Source: Vibrio syngnathi (lineage in GTDB: Bacteria; Pseudomonadota; Gammaproteobacteria; Enterobacterales; Vibrionaceae). Taken from it: a stretch of 64,000 nt of DNA. A program made the translations under genes and the position numbers. How positions within the stretch are numbered: the stretch's first letter is position 1; the number at the start of each line of letters is the position of its first letter. This document shows, one piece after another, positions 7,116 through 17,513 of this stretch. Location: NCBI RefSeq assembly GCF_002119525.1, contig NZ_CP017916.1:2542001-2606000 (forward strand), read 5' to 3'. Below the pieces are notes generated by a model, which did not search any database, was not told the origin of the DNA, and was given only the letters and a program-made list of their open reading frames with translations.

Positions 7116-10100
7116 TTAACCCACATTCTTACGTGCATTTTGGAACATACGCATCCAAGCACCATTCTCGCCCCAACCTTCTGGAGACCAAGAGTTAGCA
7201 ACCGTACGGAATACACGCTCTGGGTGAGGCATCATGATAGTCACACGGCCATCCGTCGTTGTTAAACCAGTGATAGCGTTTGGCGAACCGTTCGGGTTAT
7301 TCGGGTATTGCTGCGTTTGGTTACCGTTGTTATCAACGTAACGTAGAGCAACCGTACCTGAATTTTCAATCGCGTTTAGGTGGTCGTTGTCACGCACTTC
7401 TACGCGGCCTTCACCGTGAGAAACTGCGATTGGCATACGAGAGCCTTCCATGCCGTTGAAGAATACAGAGTCTGACTTCTGAACTTCTACTAAGCTGAAA
7501 CGAGCTTCAAAACGCTCAGATTCGTTACGTACGAAACGTGGCCAGTACTCAGCGCCCGGAATCAGTTCACGTAGGTTAGACAGCATCTGACAACCGTTAC
7601 ACACACCGAGAGAGAAGGTATCTTCACGCTTGAAGAAGTTTTCAAACTGGTCACGAGTAGAGTCGTTAAACAGAACCGACTTAGCCCAACCTTCACCAGC
7701 GCCTAGTACGTCACCGTAAGAGAAGCCACCACAAGCCACAAGGCCGTTGTACTCTTCTAGTACCGCTTGACCCGTTAGGATGTCGCTCATGTGAATATCA
7801 GTTGCTTCGAAGCCTGCACGGTCAAATGCGGCTGCCATTTCAACGTGAGAGTTAACACCTTGCTCACGTAGAATTGCCATCTTAGGCTTAGCGCCCGTGT
7901 TGATGTAAGGAGCAGCAATGTCTTCATTTACGTCGAAGCTTAGTTTCACGTTCAGACCTGGGTCTGAGTTATCTTTCTTCGCTTCGTGCTCTTGGTCTGC
8001 ACAGATAGGGTTATCACGTAGACCTTGCATCTTGTGCGTCGTCTCAGCCCAGATAGTACGTAGTTCAGTACGGTTACGTTCAATCACTACAGACTCACCA
8101 GACTTAATCACTAGCTCATCAGATGCTTCAACAGAACCAATTACGTGTGAACACGCTTCTAGACCATTTGCTGCAAGAGTAGAAAGAACTGCGTCTAGGT
8201 CGTCGTTACGAACTTGGATTACCGCACCTAGCTCTTCGTTAAATAGTGCAGCTAGTGTGTCTTCACCTAAAGCTTCAATGTTTGCATTAACACCACAGTG
8301 ACCTGCGAACGCCATTTCAGCTAGCGTTACGAACAGACCGCCATCGCCTTTATCGTGGTAAGCGACAACTTGGTCGTTTGCTACAAGTGCTTGAACGCCT
8401 TCGTAGAAACCTTTTAGTTGCGCTGCATTGTCTACGTCTGCTGGCTTGTCACCAAGCTGCTTGTAAACCTGTGCAAGTGCTGTTGCACCCATGCGGTTTT
8501 TGCCATTACCTAGGTCGATAAGCACTAGTGAAGTGTCGCCTAGTCCTTCAAGGTTATCAGGGGTGCGAAGCTGAGGCGTAATTGTCTTACGAACATCTTC
8601 AACACGTGCAAATGCAGTGATAACAAGAGATAGCGGAGACGTTACTTCTTTCTGCTCGCCGTTCTCTTCCCACTTAGTCTTCATCGACATTGAGTCTTTA
8701 CCCACAGGGATAGTTAGACCCAGTGCCGGACATAGCTCTTCACCCACGGCTTTAACCGCTTCGTAAAGACCTGCATCTTCACCTGGGTGACCTGCTGGAG
8801 ACATCCAGTTAGCCGACAGTTTAATGTGTTTGATATCGCCGATGTTGGTCGCTGCAATGTTAGTGATCGCTTCACCAACCGCTAAACGAGCTGATGCGCC
8901 GAAGTCTAGTAGAGCAACTGGCGTACGCTCACCAAGAGACATCGCCTCACCATGGTAAGAGTCGTAGCTTGCTGCTGTTACTGCGCAGTTAGCAACTGGA
9001 ACCTGCCATGGGCCAACCATTTGGTCACGAGCTACAAGGCCTGTTACCGAGCGGTCACCGATAGTGATAAGGAATGTTTTCTCCGCCACTGTTGGTAGGC
9101 GAAGAATACGGTCAACCGCTTCGTTTAGTTCGATACCAGAACGGTCAATCGCTGGGTTGTTTGCTTTTAGCGTTTTCGCGTCACGGTGCATCTTAGGTGT
9201 TTTACCTAATAGGATGTCCATTGGCATATCGATTGGCGTGTTGTCGAAGTGAGAATCTTCTAGTTTAAGATCTCGTTCTTCAGTTGCTTTACCAACCACT
9301 GCGTAAGGTGCGCGTTCACGCTTACAAATCGCGTCGAATGTTGCCATGTCTTTATCAGCAACCGCCATAACGTAACGCTCTTGAGATTCGTTACACCAGA
9401 TCTCAAGTGGGCTCATGCCCGGCTCATCGTTTGGCACGTCACGTAGGTTAAAGATACCGCCACGCTCGCCGTCGTCTACTAGTTCAGGAAGTGCATTCGA
9501 GATGCCGCCCGCGCCCACATCGTGGATAAATGCGATTGGGTTCGCATCACCAAGCTGCCAACAACGGTCGATAACTTCCTGACAACGACGTTCCATCTCT
9601 GGGTTTTCACGTTGTACAGAAGCAAAATCTAAGTCTTCAGAAGAAGAACCAGAATCCATTGAAGATGCAGCACCGCCACCAAGGCCGATGTTCATTGCTG
9701 GACCGCCAAGAACGATCAGGCTTGCACCTACTGGGATCTCTTTCTTCTGAACGTGATCATCACGAATGTTACCAAGACCACCAGCTAGCATGATTGGTTT
9801 GTGGTAACCACGTACTTCTTCACCTGCGTGAGAGTTTACTTTCTCTTCGTAAGTACGGAAGTAACCTAGTAGGTTTGGACGACCAAATTCGTTGTTGAAT
9901 GCTGCGCCACCAAGAGGGCCTTCAAGCATGATATCCAAAGCAGTAACGATACGGCTCGGCTTACCAAAGTCAGTTTCCCAAGGTTGAACGAAGTTCGGAA
10001 TTTTCAGGTTAGATACAGAGAATGCAACAAGGCCTGCTTTTGGCTTACCGCCAATACCCGTTGCGCCTTCATCGCGGATTTCGCCGCCTGAACCTGTTGA

Positions 10101-11027
10101 TGCACCCGGCCATGGAGAGATTGCCGTTGGGTGGTTGTGCGTTTCAACTTTCATCAAGATGTGTGTTTTTTCTTGGTGGTAGTTGTACTGGCGAGTTTCT
10201 GGATCTGGGAAGAAACGACCCACTTCAGAACCTGTCATTACCGCTGCGTTATCTTTATAAGCAGACAGAACGTGCTCTGGTGTCGTTTCAAAGGTGTTCT
10301 TAATCATCTTGAACAATGATTTTTCTTGCTTAACGCCATCGATAGTCCAATCAGCGTTGAAGATCTTGTGACGACAGTGCTCTGAGTTCGCTTGTGCAAA
10401 CATCATTAGTTCGATGTCAGTCGGGTTACGACCTAGCTTTTCAGTGAAGCTTTCAAGAAGGTAATCAATCTCATCTTCTGCAAGTGCAAGACCTAGGGTA
10501 ACGTTTGCTTTTTCAAGCGCTTTACGTCCGCCAGTTAATAGGTCAACTTCCGCATAAGGAGCAGGCTCAGCAACGGTAAATAGTGCTGCTGCCGATTCGA
10601 AGTCAGTGAAAACCACTTCCATCATACGGTCGTGCAGAATTGCTTTCAGCTCAACAAGTTGAAGCTCAGAAAGTTCAGCAGAGGTTTCAATGTAGAAAGC
10701 AGTACCGCGCTCTAGACGTGACACTTTAGCCAGTCCGCAGTTGTGTGCGATATCTGTTGATTTTGATGACCAAGGCGAGATAGTGCCCGGGCGTGGCGTT
10801 GCAAGCAGCAGTAAACCTTCAGGTTCATGCTCTTCAATCGTTGGACCGTAAGTCAGTAGCTTTTCTAGCTTCTCAACTTCAGACTCATCTAGGTCTGCCG
10901 TTAGATCAGCAAAGTGGGCAAACTCAGCGTAAATACCTGTTACAGGTAAGCTTAATTCACGACAAAGCTCTAAAAGCTTGTTAACACGAAACTCAGATAG
11001 AGCTGGGGAGCCACGCAAAATTCTCAT
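7116..11027 (-). CDS. purL: Phosphoribosylformylglycinamidine synthase
   Basis: The large single-chain PurL of gammaproteobacteria (1303 residues; about 1295 in Escherichia coli). It makes FGAM from FGAR, glutamine and ATP, the fourth step of purine synthesis. Order of domains: N-terminal PurS-like region (1-150, beginning [19 protein letters not shown]), linker, two AIR-synthase-like ATP domains ([14 protein letters not shown] near 215, [11 protein letters not shown] near 295, [13 protein letters not shown] near 780), and a C-terminal glutaminase with nucleophile GVCNGCQM. The purine operator-like site at 11204 lies in its promoter region. It is monocistronic and ends at the stem at 7050. 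Confidence 0.97.
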   Translation of the reverse strand: MRILRGSPALSEFRVNKLLELCRELSLPVTGIYAEFAHFADLTADLDESEVEKLEKLLTYGPTIEEHEPEGLLLLATPRPGTISPWSSKSTDIAHNCGLAKVSRLERGTAFYIETSAELSELQLVELKAILHDRMMEVVFTDFESAAALFTVAEPAPYAEVDLLTGGRKALEKANVTLGLALAEDEIDYLLESFTEKLGRNPTDIELMMFAQANSEHCRHKIFNADWTIDGVKQEKSLFKMIKNTFETTPEHVLSAYKDNAAVMTGSEVGRFFPDPETRQYNYHQEKTHILMKVETHNHPTAISPWPGASTGSGGEIRDEGATGIGGKPKAGLVAFSVSNLKIPNFVQPWETDFGKPSRIVTALDIMLEGPLGGAAFNNEFGRPNLLGYFRTYEEKVNSHAGEEVRGYHKPIMLAGGLGNIRDDHVQKKEIPVGASLIVLGGPAMNIGLGGGAASSMDSGSSSEDLDFASVQRENPEMERRCQEVIDRCWQLGDANPIAFIHDVGAGGISNALPELVDDGERGGIFNLRDVPNDEPGMSPLEIWCNESQERYVMAVADKDMATFDAICKRERAPYAVVGKATEERDLKLEDSHFDNTPIDMPMDILLGKTPKMHRDAKTLKANNPAIDRSGIELNEAVDRILRLPTVAEKTFLITIGDRSVTGLVARDQMVGPWQVPVANCAVTAASYDSYHGEAMSLGERTPVALLDFGASARLAVGEAITNIAATNIGDIKHIKLSANWMSPAGHPGEDAGLYEAVKAVGEELCPALGLTIPVGKDSMSMKTKWEENGEQKEVTSPLSLVITAFARVEDVRKTITPQLRTPDNLEGLGDTSLVLIDLGNGKNRMGATALAQVYKQLGDKPADVDNAAQLKGFYEGVQALVANDQVVAYHDKGDGGLFVTLAEMAFAGHCGVNANIEALGEDTLAALFNEELGAVIQVRNDDLDAVLSTLAANGLEACSHVIGSVEASDELVIKSGESVVIERNRTELRTIWAETTHKMQGLRDNPICADQEHEAKKDNSDPGLNVKLSFDVNEDIAAPYINTGAKPKMAILREQGVNSHVEMAAAFDRAGFEATDIHMSDILTGQAVLEEYNGLVACGGFSYGDVLGAGEGWAKSVLFNDSTRDQFENFFKREDTFSLGVCNGCQMLSNLRELIPGAEYWPRFVRNESERFEARFSLVEVQKSDSVFFNGMEGSRMPIAVSHGEGRVEVRDNDHLNAIENSGTVALRYVDNNGNQTQQYPNNPNGSPNAITGLTTTDGRVTIMMPHPERVFRTVANSWSPEGWGENGAWMRMFQNARKNVG

Positions 11028-11356
11028 GTGCTTACGTCTCTTATGCAGTTGATTAAGGTAGTATTGGAATAAATTCAGTGGGTTATAGGAACAACCTAAC
11101 TGTTTTCTTCGAAGCTATTCCCGAAGGTTGCCAAACCTATGCCGATTCCACCTCTTCAATGCGAGCGCATTATAAAGCATTTCTTTTTGTGACGTAACAC
11201 CAAAAGCAACCGTTTGCGTGATTTTTTTTATCTTTCTCTGTAAATGGTACTTTTGCTGCATTTATCAGCACTTTTACAACTGTTTAAATAAACCTGCTTT
11301 GCCAGCCTTGCGGGGTTTGGTATAAAGGGGCTTCCACTTTTCGAGATTTCATTTTG
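11028..11356. other. Divergent purL/mltF intergenic region
   Basis: This 329 bp non-coding stretch holds the promoters of purL (leftward) and mltF (rightward). The clearest element is the PurR-like box at 11204-11219. I see no ORF with a convincing ribosome site and no strong hairpin. Confidence 0.6.
11204..11219 (-). promoter_or_regulatory. PurR-like operator upstream of purL
   Basis: On the minus strand the site reads ACGCAAACGGTTGCTT, close to the PurR consensus ACGCAAACGTTTTCGT (perfect over the first nine bases). It is about 180 bp before purL, a known member of the PurR regulon in enterics. Confidence 0.6.
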
Positions 11357-12925
11357 ATGCCTAAATTTACGCTCATCTTTTCGTCTAAGTTCCTTCTGCT
11401 TGCCATTGCCCTAATTGGGTTGGCTGGATGCCAGATTGAGTCAGAACCTAAAAGTGTCCTTGAGCAGATACGAGAGCGAGGCGTTCTTCGCGTCGGCACC
11501 CTAAATAACCAACTCTCTTATTACATTGGTCCCGATGGCCCTGCTGGTTTGGATTACGAGTTAGCTCGTGAATTTGCGCAGGAGCTTGGTGTACAGCTTG
11601 AGATTAAACCCGCTTACCGTTTATCCGGCCTCTTTCCAGCCTTAAAGAAAGGCGAGATCGATCTTATCGCGACAGGGTTAACGCAAAACAATAACCTGAC
11701 ACGCGCTTATCGCGCCGCGCCCGCCTATTACTATGTAAGCCAGCAAGTGGTGTATAAAAAAGGCCAGTGGCGCCCAAGAAACCTTCAACAACTGATCAAG
11801 TTCGAGAATAAGCGTCAAGCTGATTTCGTAAAAGCACAAACTGAATCAGAAGAGCCGGCATCTACCGAAACATTGACGCCATCTTTGGTGGTAGTGAAGG
11901 ACTCACATTTTGAGCCAACGCTAAAACAGATCCAGAACAAGCACGATGACTTTATCTACGATGCAATAGGTAATGCTGACATCAATGACCTGCTAAAAGA
12001 AGTGTCGACTGGTGAACGCTTGTTTACGGTAGCAGACTCGATTGAGTTGTCACTCGCACAGCGTTTGTACCCAGACGTCGCTTTGGCATTTGAGCTGACA
12101 GAAGACCAACCTATCTCTTGGTATTTACAGAAGTCTGAAGATGAAAGCCTTTATGCATTACTGATTGAGTTCTTTGGTAACCTAAAACAGTCTGGTGAAC
12201 TGGCTTCACTGGAAGAAAAATACATCGGCCATATCGGCACTTTTGATTACGTTGATACTCGTGCATTTATCCGCGCATTGGATAGCAAGCTGCCAAAATG
12301 GTCGCCGCTATTTCAGAAATATTCTCAAGAATTTGACTGGCGCTTGATTGCCGCTTTAGCATACCAAGAGTCACACTGGAATCCTGTCGCACGCTCTCCA
12401 ACCGGTGTTCGAGGCATGATGATGTTGACGCTACCAACCGCGAAGAGCGTTGGTGTAACCAATCGTCTCGATCCGAAACAGTCGGTACAAGGCGGTGTTG
12501 AATATTTACGTCGTATCGTGAATCGAGTTCCAGACTCTATTACCCAACATGAAAAGATCTGGTTTGCTCTCGCCTCATATAACGTAGGTTATGGTCACAT
12601 GATGGATGCACGTCGCTTAACCAAAGCACAAGGCGGTGATCCTGATGCTTGGGGTGATGTGAAAGACAGGCTTCCTCTGCTAAGACAGAAGAAGTACTAC
12701 AGCAAAACTCGTTACGGGTATGCGCGTGGTGATGAAGCAAGGGATTACGTTGAGAACATTCGCCGTTATTATCAGAGCATTATTGGCCATGTAAATAAGC
12801 GTAATAAAGAGGAAGAAGCGAGCCTTGAAGATTTGGTAGTTATCCCACCTCTAGAGGTTTCAGATGCTGAATCAACAATCAGTGAGGCTGAATCCGCAGT
12901 GAACGACGCTGAGTCTTCCAAATAA
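11357..12925 (+). CDS. mltF: Membrane-bound lytic murein transglycosylase F
   Basis: MltF cleaves the glycan strands of peptidoglycan to give 1,6-anhydro ends, at the outer membrane. The 522-residue protein has a lipoprotein signal (lipobox LAGC, Cys25), an extracellular solute-binding-like domain (about 40-270, VLRVGTLNNQLSYYIGPDGP) and a C-terminal SLT domain with catalytic Glu in ALAYQESHWNPVARSPTGVR and the later ALASYNVGYGH motif. I take the ATG at 11357; the preceding TTG would add only one residue. The C-terminus carries three copies of a seven-residue acidic repeat (DAESTIS, EAESAVN, DAESS), encoded by a 21 bp tandem repeat. Confidence 0.95.
   Translation: MPKFTLIFSSKFLLLAIALIGLAGCQIESEPKSVLEQIRERGVLRVGTLNNQLSYYIGPDGPAGLDYELAREFAQELGVQLEIKPAYRLSGLFPALKKGEIDLIATGLTQNNNLTRAYRAAPAYYYVSQQVVYKKGQWRPRNLQQLIKFENKRQADFVKAQTESEEPASTETLTPSLVVVKDSHFEPTLKQIQNKHDDFIYDAIGNADINDLLKEVSTGERLFTVADSIELSLAQRLYPDVALAFELTEDQPISWYLQKSEDESLYALLIEFFGNLKQSGELASLEEKYIGHIGTFDYVDTRAFIRALDSKLPKWSPLFQKYSQEFDWRLIAALAYQESHWNPVARSPTGVRGMMMLTLPTAKSVGVTNRLDPKQSVQGGVEYLRRIVNRVPDSITQHEKIWFALASYNVGYGHMMDARRLTKAQGGDPDAWGDVKDRLPLLRQKKYYSKTRYGYARGDEARDYVENIRRYYQSIIGHVNKRNKEEEASLEDLVVIPPLEVSDAESTISEAESAVNDAESSK
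12863..12919 (+). repeat. 21-bp degenerate tandem repeat at the mltF 3' end
   Basis: Units begin at 12863, 12884 and 12905 (the last partial) and share GA-GCTGA-TC. They add an in-frame acidic tail to MltF. Confidence 0.85.
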
Positions 12926-12930
12926 AAGAA

Positions 12931-12965
12931 AAAGAGCAATGCCATTTAGCATTGCTCTTTTTTAT
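12931..12965 (+). terminator. Intrinsic terminator of mltF
   Basis: Perfect 12 bp stem AAAGAGCAATGC / GCATTGCTCTTT, followed by further T residues. Confidence 0.9.
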
Positions 12966-13217
12966 TACATCACGATAAATGACCAAAACAAACAAAACGC
13001 CTGCGATATCCAGTGTGTCATATTGCAGTAACAATCGAACTTTATAACGTCACACCATAAGCGACATAATGCTCAGTTGCATTTAGCTCTTAGCCATCAC
13101 GATAGTGGTTCAGAAAGCCAACGCTAAGTTCGTGGCAAAGCTTATAAACAAATAACCACTATAATTAAAACTGAAGTCATAATTACAAAGCCAGACGACA
13201 AATAGGAAATCGTTGAA

Positions 13218-13352
13218 ATGATGAAGAACAAACTGAAATCGAAACGCCTTGATAAGACCGTTGCTGCCAACCGTCGTAAGCGTATGCTTTCAAATAATAA
13301 GAAGAAAATCATTTGGCGCAACCGTGCTTTCATGCAGATACTTTCTGAGTAA
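13218..13352 (+). CDS. Small basic hypothetical protein (44 aa)
   Basis: A 45-codon ORF beginning MMKNKLKSKRLDKTVAANRR and ending RNRAFMQILSE. About one third of the residues are Lys or Arg; there is no cysteine, membrane segment or signal peptide. AGGA at 13203-13206 could serve as ribosome site, TATAAT at 13160-13165 as -10 box, and the strong hairpin at 13364 as terminator, so it looks like a complete small transcription unit between mltF and tadA. The composition resembles small ribosome- or nucleic-acid-associated proteins, but I recognise no family and assign no function. Confidence 0.55.
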   Translation: MMKNKLKSKRLDKTVAANRRKRMLSNNKKKIIWRNRAFMQILSE

Positions 13353-13363
13353 ATATACCGAGT

Positions 13364-13419
13364 AAGCTTTCTGCAGCACTCTTGCGATAGAGAGTGCCGA
13401 AAGCTTGCTGCTATTTTTT
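13364..13419 (+). terminator. Hairpin terminator after the small basic ORF
   Basis: AAGCTTTC (13364-13371) pairs with GAAAGCTT (13399-13406), and inside it GCACTCT pairs with AGAGTGC. A run of T lies at 13413-13419; it is also the antisense of the last lysine codons of tadA, so the two convergent genes share this DNA. Confidence 0.65.
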
Positions 13420-13995
13420 GTTACAGACCTTGTTCTTGTTGCTGACCTTATTCTTGTTACTTGCCTTATCGGATTCTAAACGCTGCTCTTCCAACAGACG
13501 GTCTTGCTTTCGCTTTTCTTTTATCTCTTTTCTACGACGCTTGAAAAAAGCTTGCAGTTGCTCACGGCACTCTTGTTCTAACAAACCATTTTCCACGTCT
13601 GCATAGTGGTATGAGGCTTGGCTTTCAAAGAGATTTAACACCGTACCTGCTGCACCCGCTTTTAAGTCAGGAGCCCCAAACACAATGCGCTTTACTCGGC
13701 TATGTAACAAAGCCCCTGCACACATTGGGCAAGGCTCGAGCGTTACGTATAAAGTGGTATCGAGTAGACGGTAGTTTTCCAGAGCTTGACCTGCTTTACG
13801 CAAGGTTTCGATTTCTGCATGTGCGGTTGCATCGTGGCAGCCAATCGAACGGTTCCAACCTTCAGAAATAATCTCCCCCTCTTTTACCAACACAGCACCA
13901 ACGGGAACCTCTCCCTCTTTCTCTGCTTGCTTAGCAACCTCGATGGCACGTCGCATGAAGATTTCATCTTGAGGGGTGAATTGATGGTCTGACAA
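13411..13995 (-). CDS. tadA: tRNA-specific adenosine deaminase
   Basis: TadA converts A34 to inosine in tRNA-Arg(ACG). The zinc/catalytic motifs HAE (59-61) and PCPMC (88-92) are intact within a standard deaminase fold. I chose the TTG at 13995, giving MSDHQFTPQDEIFMRRAIEV, because it has a GGAG ribosome site and the family's usual N-terminus; an ATG at 14049 would add 18 hydrophobic residues not seen in the family. The protein (194 residues) is longer than the Escherichia coli enzyme (167) because of a lysine/arginine-rich tail ending in a repeated SNKNKV motif. Confidence 0.92.
   Translation of the reverse strand: MSDHQFTPQDEIFMRRAIEVAKQAEKEGEVPVGAVLVKEGEIISEGWNRSIGCHDATAHAEIETLRKAGQALENYRLLDTTLYVTLEPCPMCAGALLHSRVKRIVFGAPDLKAGAAGTVLNLFESQASYHYADVENGLLEQECREQLQAFFKRRRKEIKEKRKQDRLLEEQRLESDKASNKNKVSNKNKVCNKK
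13414..13461 (-). repeat. 18-bp tandem repeat at the tadA 3' end
   Basis: Two near-identical 18 bp units (13444-13461 and 13426-13443), each encoding SNKNKV, followed by a partial unit (13414-13425) encoding CNKK just before the stop codon. Confidence 0.85.
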
Positions 13996-14125
13996 AGGGA
14001 ACTCCAGAAAACAAAGGATAAGAACAAAAAAAGGTATGCGGGGAAGCATACCTAATCTTCGTGATAATGAACAATAAAGAGATAAGAGACAATGAACAAT
14101 AGCCGCTTACTGATTAGGCGGTTCG

Positions 14126-15415
14126 CTAGTTATTGGGGCCTTCTATGTCATCGACTATTTGCGTCGCTTTGATACTCACAATGCGATTGTTCTCAACAGA
14201 GATAACTTCAAACTGCCACTGCTGGTATTGAACAATTTCACCTGCATCAGGTAAGCGCCCTATTAACCAAGTCACTAGGCCATTCAATGTTTGGAAGCTC
14301 TCACTTTCCCCCTCAAAATCCGACAGCTCTAAGCGGTTTTTCAGTTCACTGATAGGAATCAATCCATCCACCAGCAATCCATCTTCCACTTGCTCTGTCC
14401 AAAGGTCTTTCGGGTTATTTGATAGTTCGCCCGCAATCGCCTCTAGGATATCGTAATGAGTAACAAGGCCTTGAACATCGCCATATTCATCAACAATGAA
14501 TGCCATCTCTGTACCCGACTCTTTAAAATAACCAAGCAAACGTAAAGCCTTCATCGATTCAGGAACATAGATCGGAGAGCGAGATAGCCCCATGAACACT
14601 TGAATATTTAAATTGCCCGCCTGATTCAATAAGGCTTTGGCTGACACCGTACCGACCACTTTATTGAGGTGATCTTGGCACAATGGAAACACACTATGCT
14701 TTGAACTACGCAGCTTTTTTAATATCTGCTCAACCGGTTGGCTAATATCCAGAAAGTCGACGTCTCGACGTGGCGTCATCAACGAGCTCACCAGACGGTC
14801 ATCAAGCTGTAAGATATTGCGAATCATCTCTTGCTCGCCACGTTCAATCACACCAGATTCCGAGCCTTCTTTCACGAGTGCATGAATATCATCTTCAGTC
14901 ACACTGTCTTCTTCGCCACCACGTCCCATTAACTTGAGAATACCTTCCGTAGAAGCCGACAACGCAAACACAAACGGCGTCGCAATTTTAGATAACCAGA
15001 AGATAGGCAGCGCGACTAGCACAGCAATGTTTTCAGCTTGAGATTGAGCAAAACGTTTTGGCACTAGCTCACCTACAACAATCGCGAAGTAAGTAATACC
15101 CACAACGACTACCGTGGTAGACAATACATTCGCTTGTGTTGGATCGAATCCCCACAGCTCAAGTTGAACCGCGAGTGGAGCTGATAACGTAGCTTCACCG
15201 ACAATACCGCTGAGTAGGCCGATTACCGTAATACCGATTTGAATAGTTGAAAGGAAGCGAGTTGGATTTTCTTTGAGTTCAAGTGCAATCTGAGCGGAGC
15301 GATGTTTTTCGGCTAAGCGTTTCAGCCGACTATTTTTTGCTGCTACCAGTGCAATCTCTGACATGGCAAACAGACCATTTAAAACAATTAACCCTACTAA
15401 AAGCAGAATCTTCAT
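14126..15415 (-). CDS. CNNM/CorC-like membrane protein with CBS pair
   Basis: A 429-residue protein of the HlyC/CorC (UPF0053) family. The N-terminal DUF21 region has four membrane segments (LVGLIVLNGLFAMSEIALVA at the start, GELVPKRFAQSQAENIA in the middle). A pair of CBS domains follows (about 215-330; SLMTPRRDVDFLDI, FIVDEYGDVQGLVT) and then the C-terminal CorC_HlyC domain. Relatives take part in magnesium or cobalt efflux. The ATG at 15415 gives the normal N-terminus; reading further upstream would translate the 16 bp tandem repeat at 15488, which I reject. Confidence 0.9.
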   Translation of the reverse strand: MKILLLVGLIVLNGLFAMSEIALVAAKNSRLKRLAEKHRSAQIALELKENPTRFLSTIQIGITVIGLLSGIVGEATLSAPLAVQLELWGFDPTQANVLSTTVVVVGITYFAIVVGELVPKRFAQSQAENIAVLVALPIFWLSKIATPFVFALSASTEGILKLMGRGGEEDSVTEDDIHALVKEGSESGVIERGEQEMIRNILQLDDRLVSSLMTPRRDVDFLDISQPVEQILKKLRSSKHSVFPLCQDHLNKVVGTVSAKALLNQAGNLNIQVFMGLSRSPIYVPESMKALRLLGYFKESGTEMAFIVDEYGDVQGLVTHYDILEAIAGELSNNPKDLWTEQVEDGLLVDGLIPISELKNRLELSDFEGESESFQTLNGLVTWLIGRLPDAGEIVQYQQWQFEVISVENNRIVSIKATQIVDDIEGPNN

Positions 15416-15487
15416 GTGGATTGGATTTCCTAATTTTACCGGCCAACAATTAGCCGTGATCCGGAGTATAAGCTGAGTGCGTTTATT

Positions 15488-15566
15488 GTGAATATAAAAA
15501 ACTTTGAATATAAAAAGCTTTGGATATAGAAAGTTTTGGATATAGAAATCTTGGATATAAAAAAAC
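15488..15566. repeat. 16-bp degenerate tandem repeat (five units)
   Basis: Units starting at 15488, 15504, 15520, 15536 and 15551 share TTGGATATA-AAA (first two with GAATATA). The array lies between the CorC-like gene's start and the AbgT gene's terminator. Confidence 0.9.
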
Positions 15567-15579
15567 GGAAAAAGATGGC

Positions 15580-15610
15580 GAAAAAAAAGCCCGCACATTT
15601 CGGTGCGGGC
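15580..15610 (-). terminator. Terminator of the AbgT-family gene
   Basis: Stem GCCCGCAC / GTGCGGGC; on the minus strand it is followed by eight or nine T residues. Confidence 0.9.
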
Positions 15611-15653
15611 TTCGATGATTTTATCTTACTAACTTTTGCTTCTATTACTTATC

Positions 15654-17216
15654 TTACATTGTGTAAGTGTAAGGAGCTTGAATACCTAGCGGGATACCAA
15701 GAGCCCAGTAACCTAGCAAGAAGATAGACCAACCGATTAGCATAGCAATCGAGAATGGCATCATTAGAGAAGCTAGAGTACCAATACCTGTCGACTTAAC
15801 GTAGCGTTGACAGTAAACAACAACCAGTGGGAAGAACACCATCAGTGGAGAGATGATGTTAGACACTGAATCGCCTACACGGTAAGCCGCTTGAGATAGC
15901 TCAGGAGAGATACCCACAACCATTAACATAGGAACTAAGATAGGACCAATCAGTGCCCACTTAGCTGAAGCAGAACCTACAAGAAGGTTAACTGCAGCCG
16001 TTAATAGAATCATACCAACAACCGTTGCTTCACCTGGAAGGTCCATCGCTTTCAAGCCTTCAGCACCGTAAAGTGCCAGCATCGTACCAATGTTTGATTG
16101 AGCGAATGCAGATAGGAACTGAGCACAAAAGAACGACATTACAATGTATGCGCCCATCGTTGCCATTGTCTCAGACATCGCTTTGATAACATCGTTACTA
16201 TTCTTGAATGTACCCGCTACACGGCCGTAGACGATACCCGGAATAATAAACAGGATGAAGATCAGAGGAACGATAGACTTCATTACTGGTGCTGAGAACG
16301 CCGTTAGTTCGCCTTCTGGTGAACGAAGTGCTGAGTTTTCAGGCATTAGAGCCGCGATAAGCAGACCAATACCTGCAACCATTGCCCAACCAGCGAATTT
16401 GAATGCTTTAGATTCAATCGCTGTGAACGTACCTAGATCAGGTGCTTGTTCAGCATCTTCATCTACTGGAGTTTTGGCAAGACGAGGTTCAATGATCTTC
16501 TCTGTCACGTACCAACCGATACCAACGATTAGAACTGAAGATAGACCAGTAAAGAAGATGTTCGCTAGAGGGTTAACCACGTATGCAGGGTCAAGAACGT
16601 TTGCCGCTGTTTGAGTGAAACCTGCTAATAGCGGATCAATACCTGAAGGAATGAAGTTCGCTGAGAAACCACCTGATACACCAGCAAACGCTGCTGCAAT
16701 ACCCGCTAGAGGGTGACGACCCGCAGCGTGGAAGATGATACCGCCAAGAGGGATTACTAGAACGTAACCTGCATCAGCTGCTGTGTGAGACACGATAGCA
16801 ACCAAGATTAACATTGGCGTTAGTAGCTTAGCTGGCGTGAAGTTAAGCATCTTCTTAAGGCCAGTCGTAATGAAGCCTGAAGAGTCAGCAACGCCAACAC
16901 CTAGCATAGCAACAAGTACGATGCCTAGAGGGGCGAAGCCTGTGAACGTGGTAACCATATTCGCGAGGAAGCTAGCAAGCGCTTCACCAGTGAGTAGGTT
17001 GTTAACTTCTAGAGCAGCACCCGTTTGAGGGTTGATTAGGTCGAATGAAAGGTTCGACAAAAGTGCAGATGCTACCCATACAATAACTAGAGCCCAGAAG
17101 AACAGGATCGCTGGATCTGGAATTTTGTTGCCGGCGCGTTCAATGAAGTTTAGAAAGCGGTCCATACCACTGATCTTCTCAGTCGATGGTGCTTTTTTTA
17201 CGGCTTGGTTACTCAT
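15654..17216 (-). CDS. AbgT-family transporter
   Basis: A 520-residue inner-membrane protein with about a dozen hydrophobic segments. MDRFLNFIERAGNKIPDPAI at the start and GSASAKWALIGPILVPMLM near the end are typical of the AbgT family. Members import p-aminobenzoyl-glutamate or export sulfonamides/p-aminobenzoate. No abgA/abgB hydrolase genes are adjacent, so the substrate is open. It starts at an ATG with GGAG upstream and ends at the stem at 15589. It is a single gene. Confidence 0.9.
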   Translation of the reverse strand: MSNQAVKKAPSTEKISGMDRFLNFIERAGNKIPDPAILFFWALVIVWVASALLSNLSFDLINPQTGAALEVNNLLTGEALASFLANMVTTFTGFAPLGIVLVAMLGVGVADSSGFITTGLKKMLNFTPAKLLTPMLILVAIVSHTAADAGYVLVIPLGGIIFHAAGRHPLAGIAAAFAGVSGGFSANFIPSGIDPLLAGFTQTAANVLDPAYVVNPLANIFFTGLSSVLIVGIGWYVTEKIIEPRLAKTPVDEDAEQAPDLGTFTAIESKAFKFAGWAMVAGIGLLIAALMPENSALRSPEGELTAFSAPVMKSIVPLIFILFIIPGIVYGRVAGTFKNSNDVIKAMSETMATMGAYIVMSFFCAQFLSAFAQSNIGTMLALYGAEGLKAMDLPGEATVVGMILLTAAVNLLVGSASAKWALIGPILVPMLMVVGISPELSQAAYRVGDSVSNIISPLMVFFPLVVVYCQRYVKSTGIGTLASLMMPFSIAMLIGWSIFLLGYWALGIPLGIQAPYTYTM

Positions 17217-17513
17217 TGTAACTCCATATGTGATGTTGTTTGTTTAGGCCTAATATAAGTTTTGACCATGGCCTATTGGTGCAGCACATATTCTATTAAA
17301 GTCGCTGTTAAAAAGCACAAGGTTCCACATCATTTTCCATAAATGGAGACATATTTTGCAAAAATACTGTACAACAGCAACAATATAAAAACACAAAAAA
17401 CACCATTCCATATACAGAGTTTTAACTGGCACGTAAACAATGTCCGAGGAGTGACAAACTATCAGAAGGGAGAAGCGTAGGGCTTGGCATGCAGTAAACG
17501 TTTGCTTAATAGA

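Noticed and set aside
15416..15598. N-terminal extension of the CorC-like protein (repeated FYIQ/FYIH residues)
   Set aside because: It is the translation of the 16 bp tandem repeat; the ATG at 15415 gives the family's normal start.
17491..17507. GCAGTAAACGTTTGCTT as a purine-type operator
   Set aside because: It has the AAACGTTT core, but it lies just past the pilV stop codon with no purine gene or promoter nearby.
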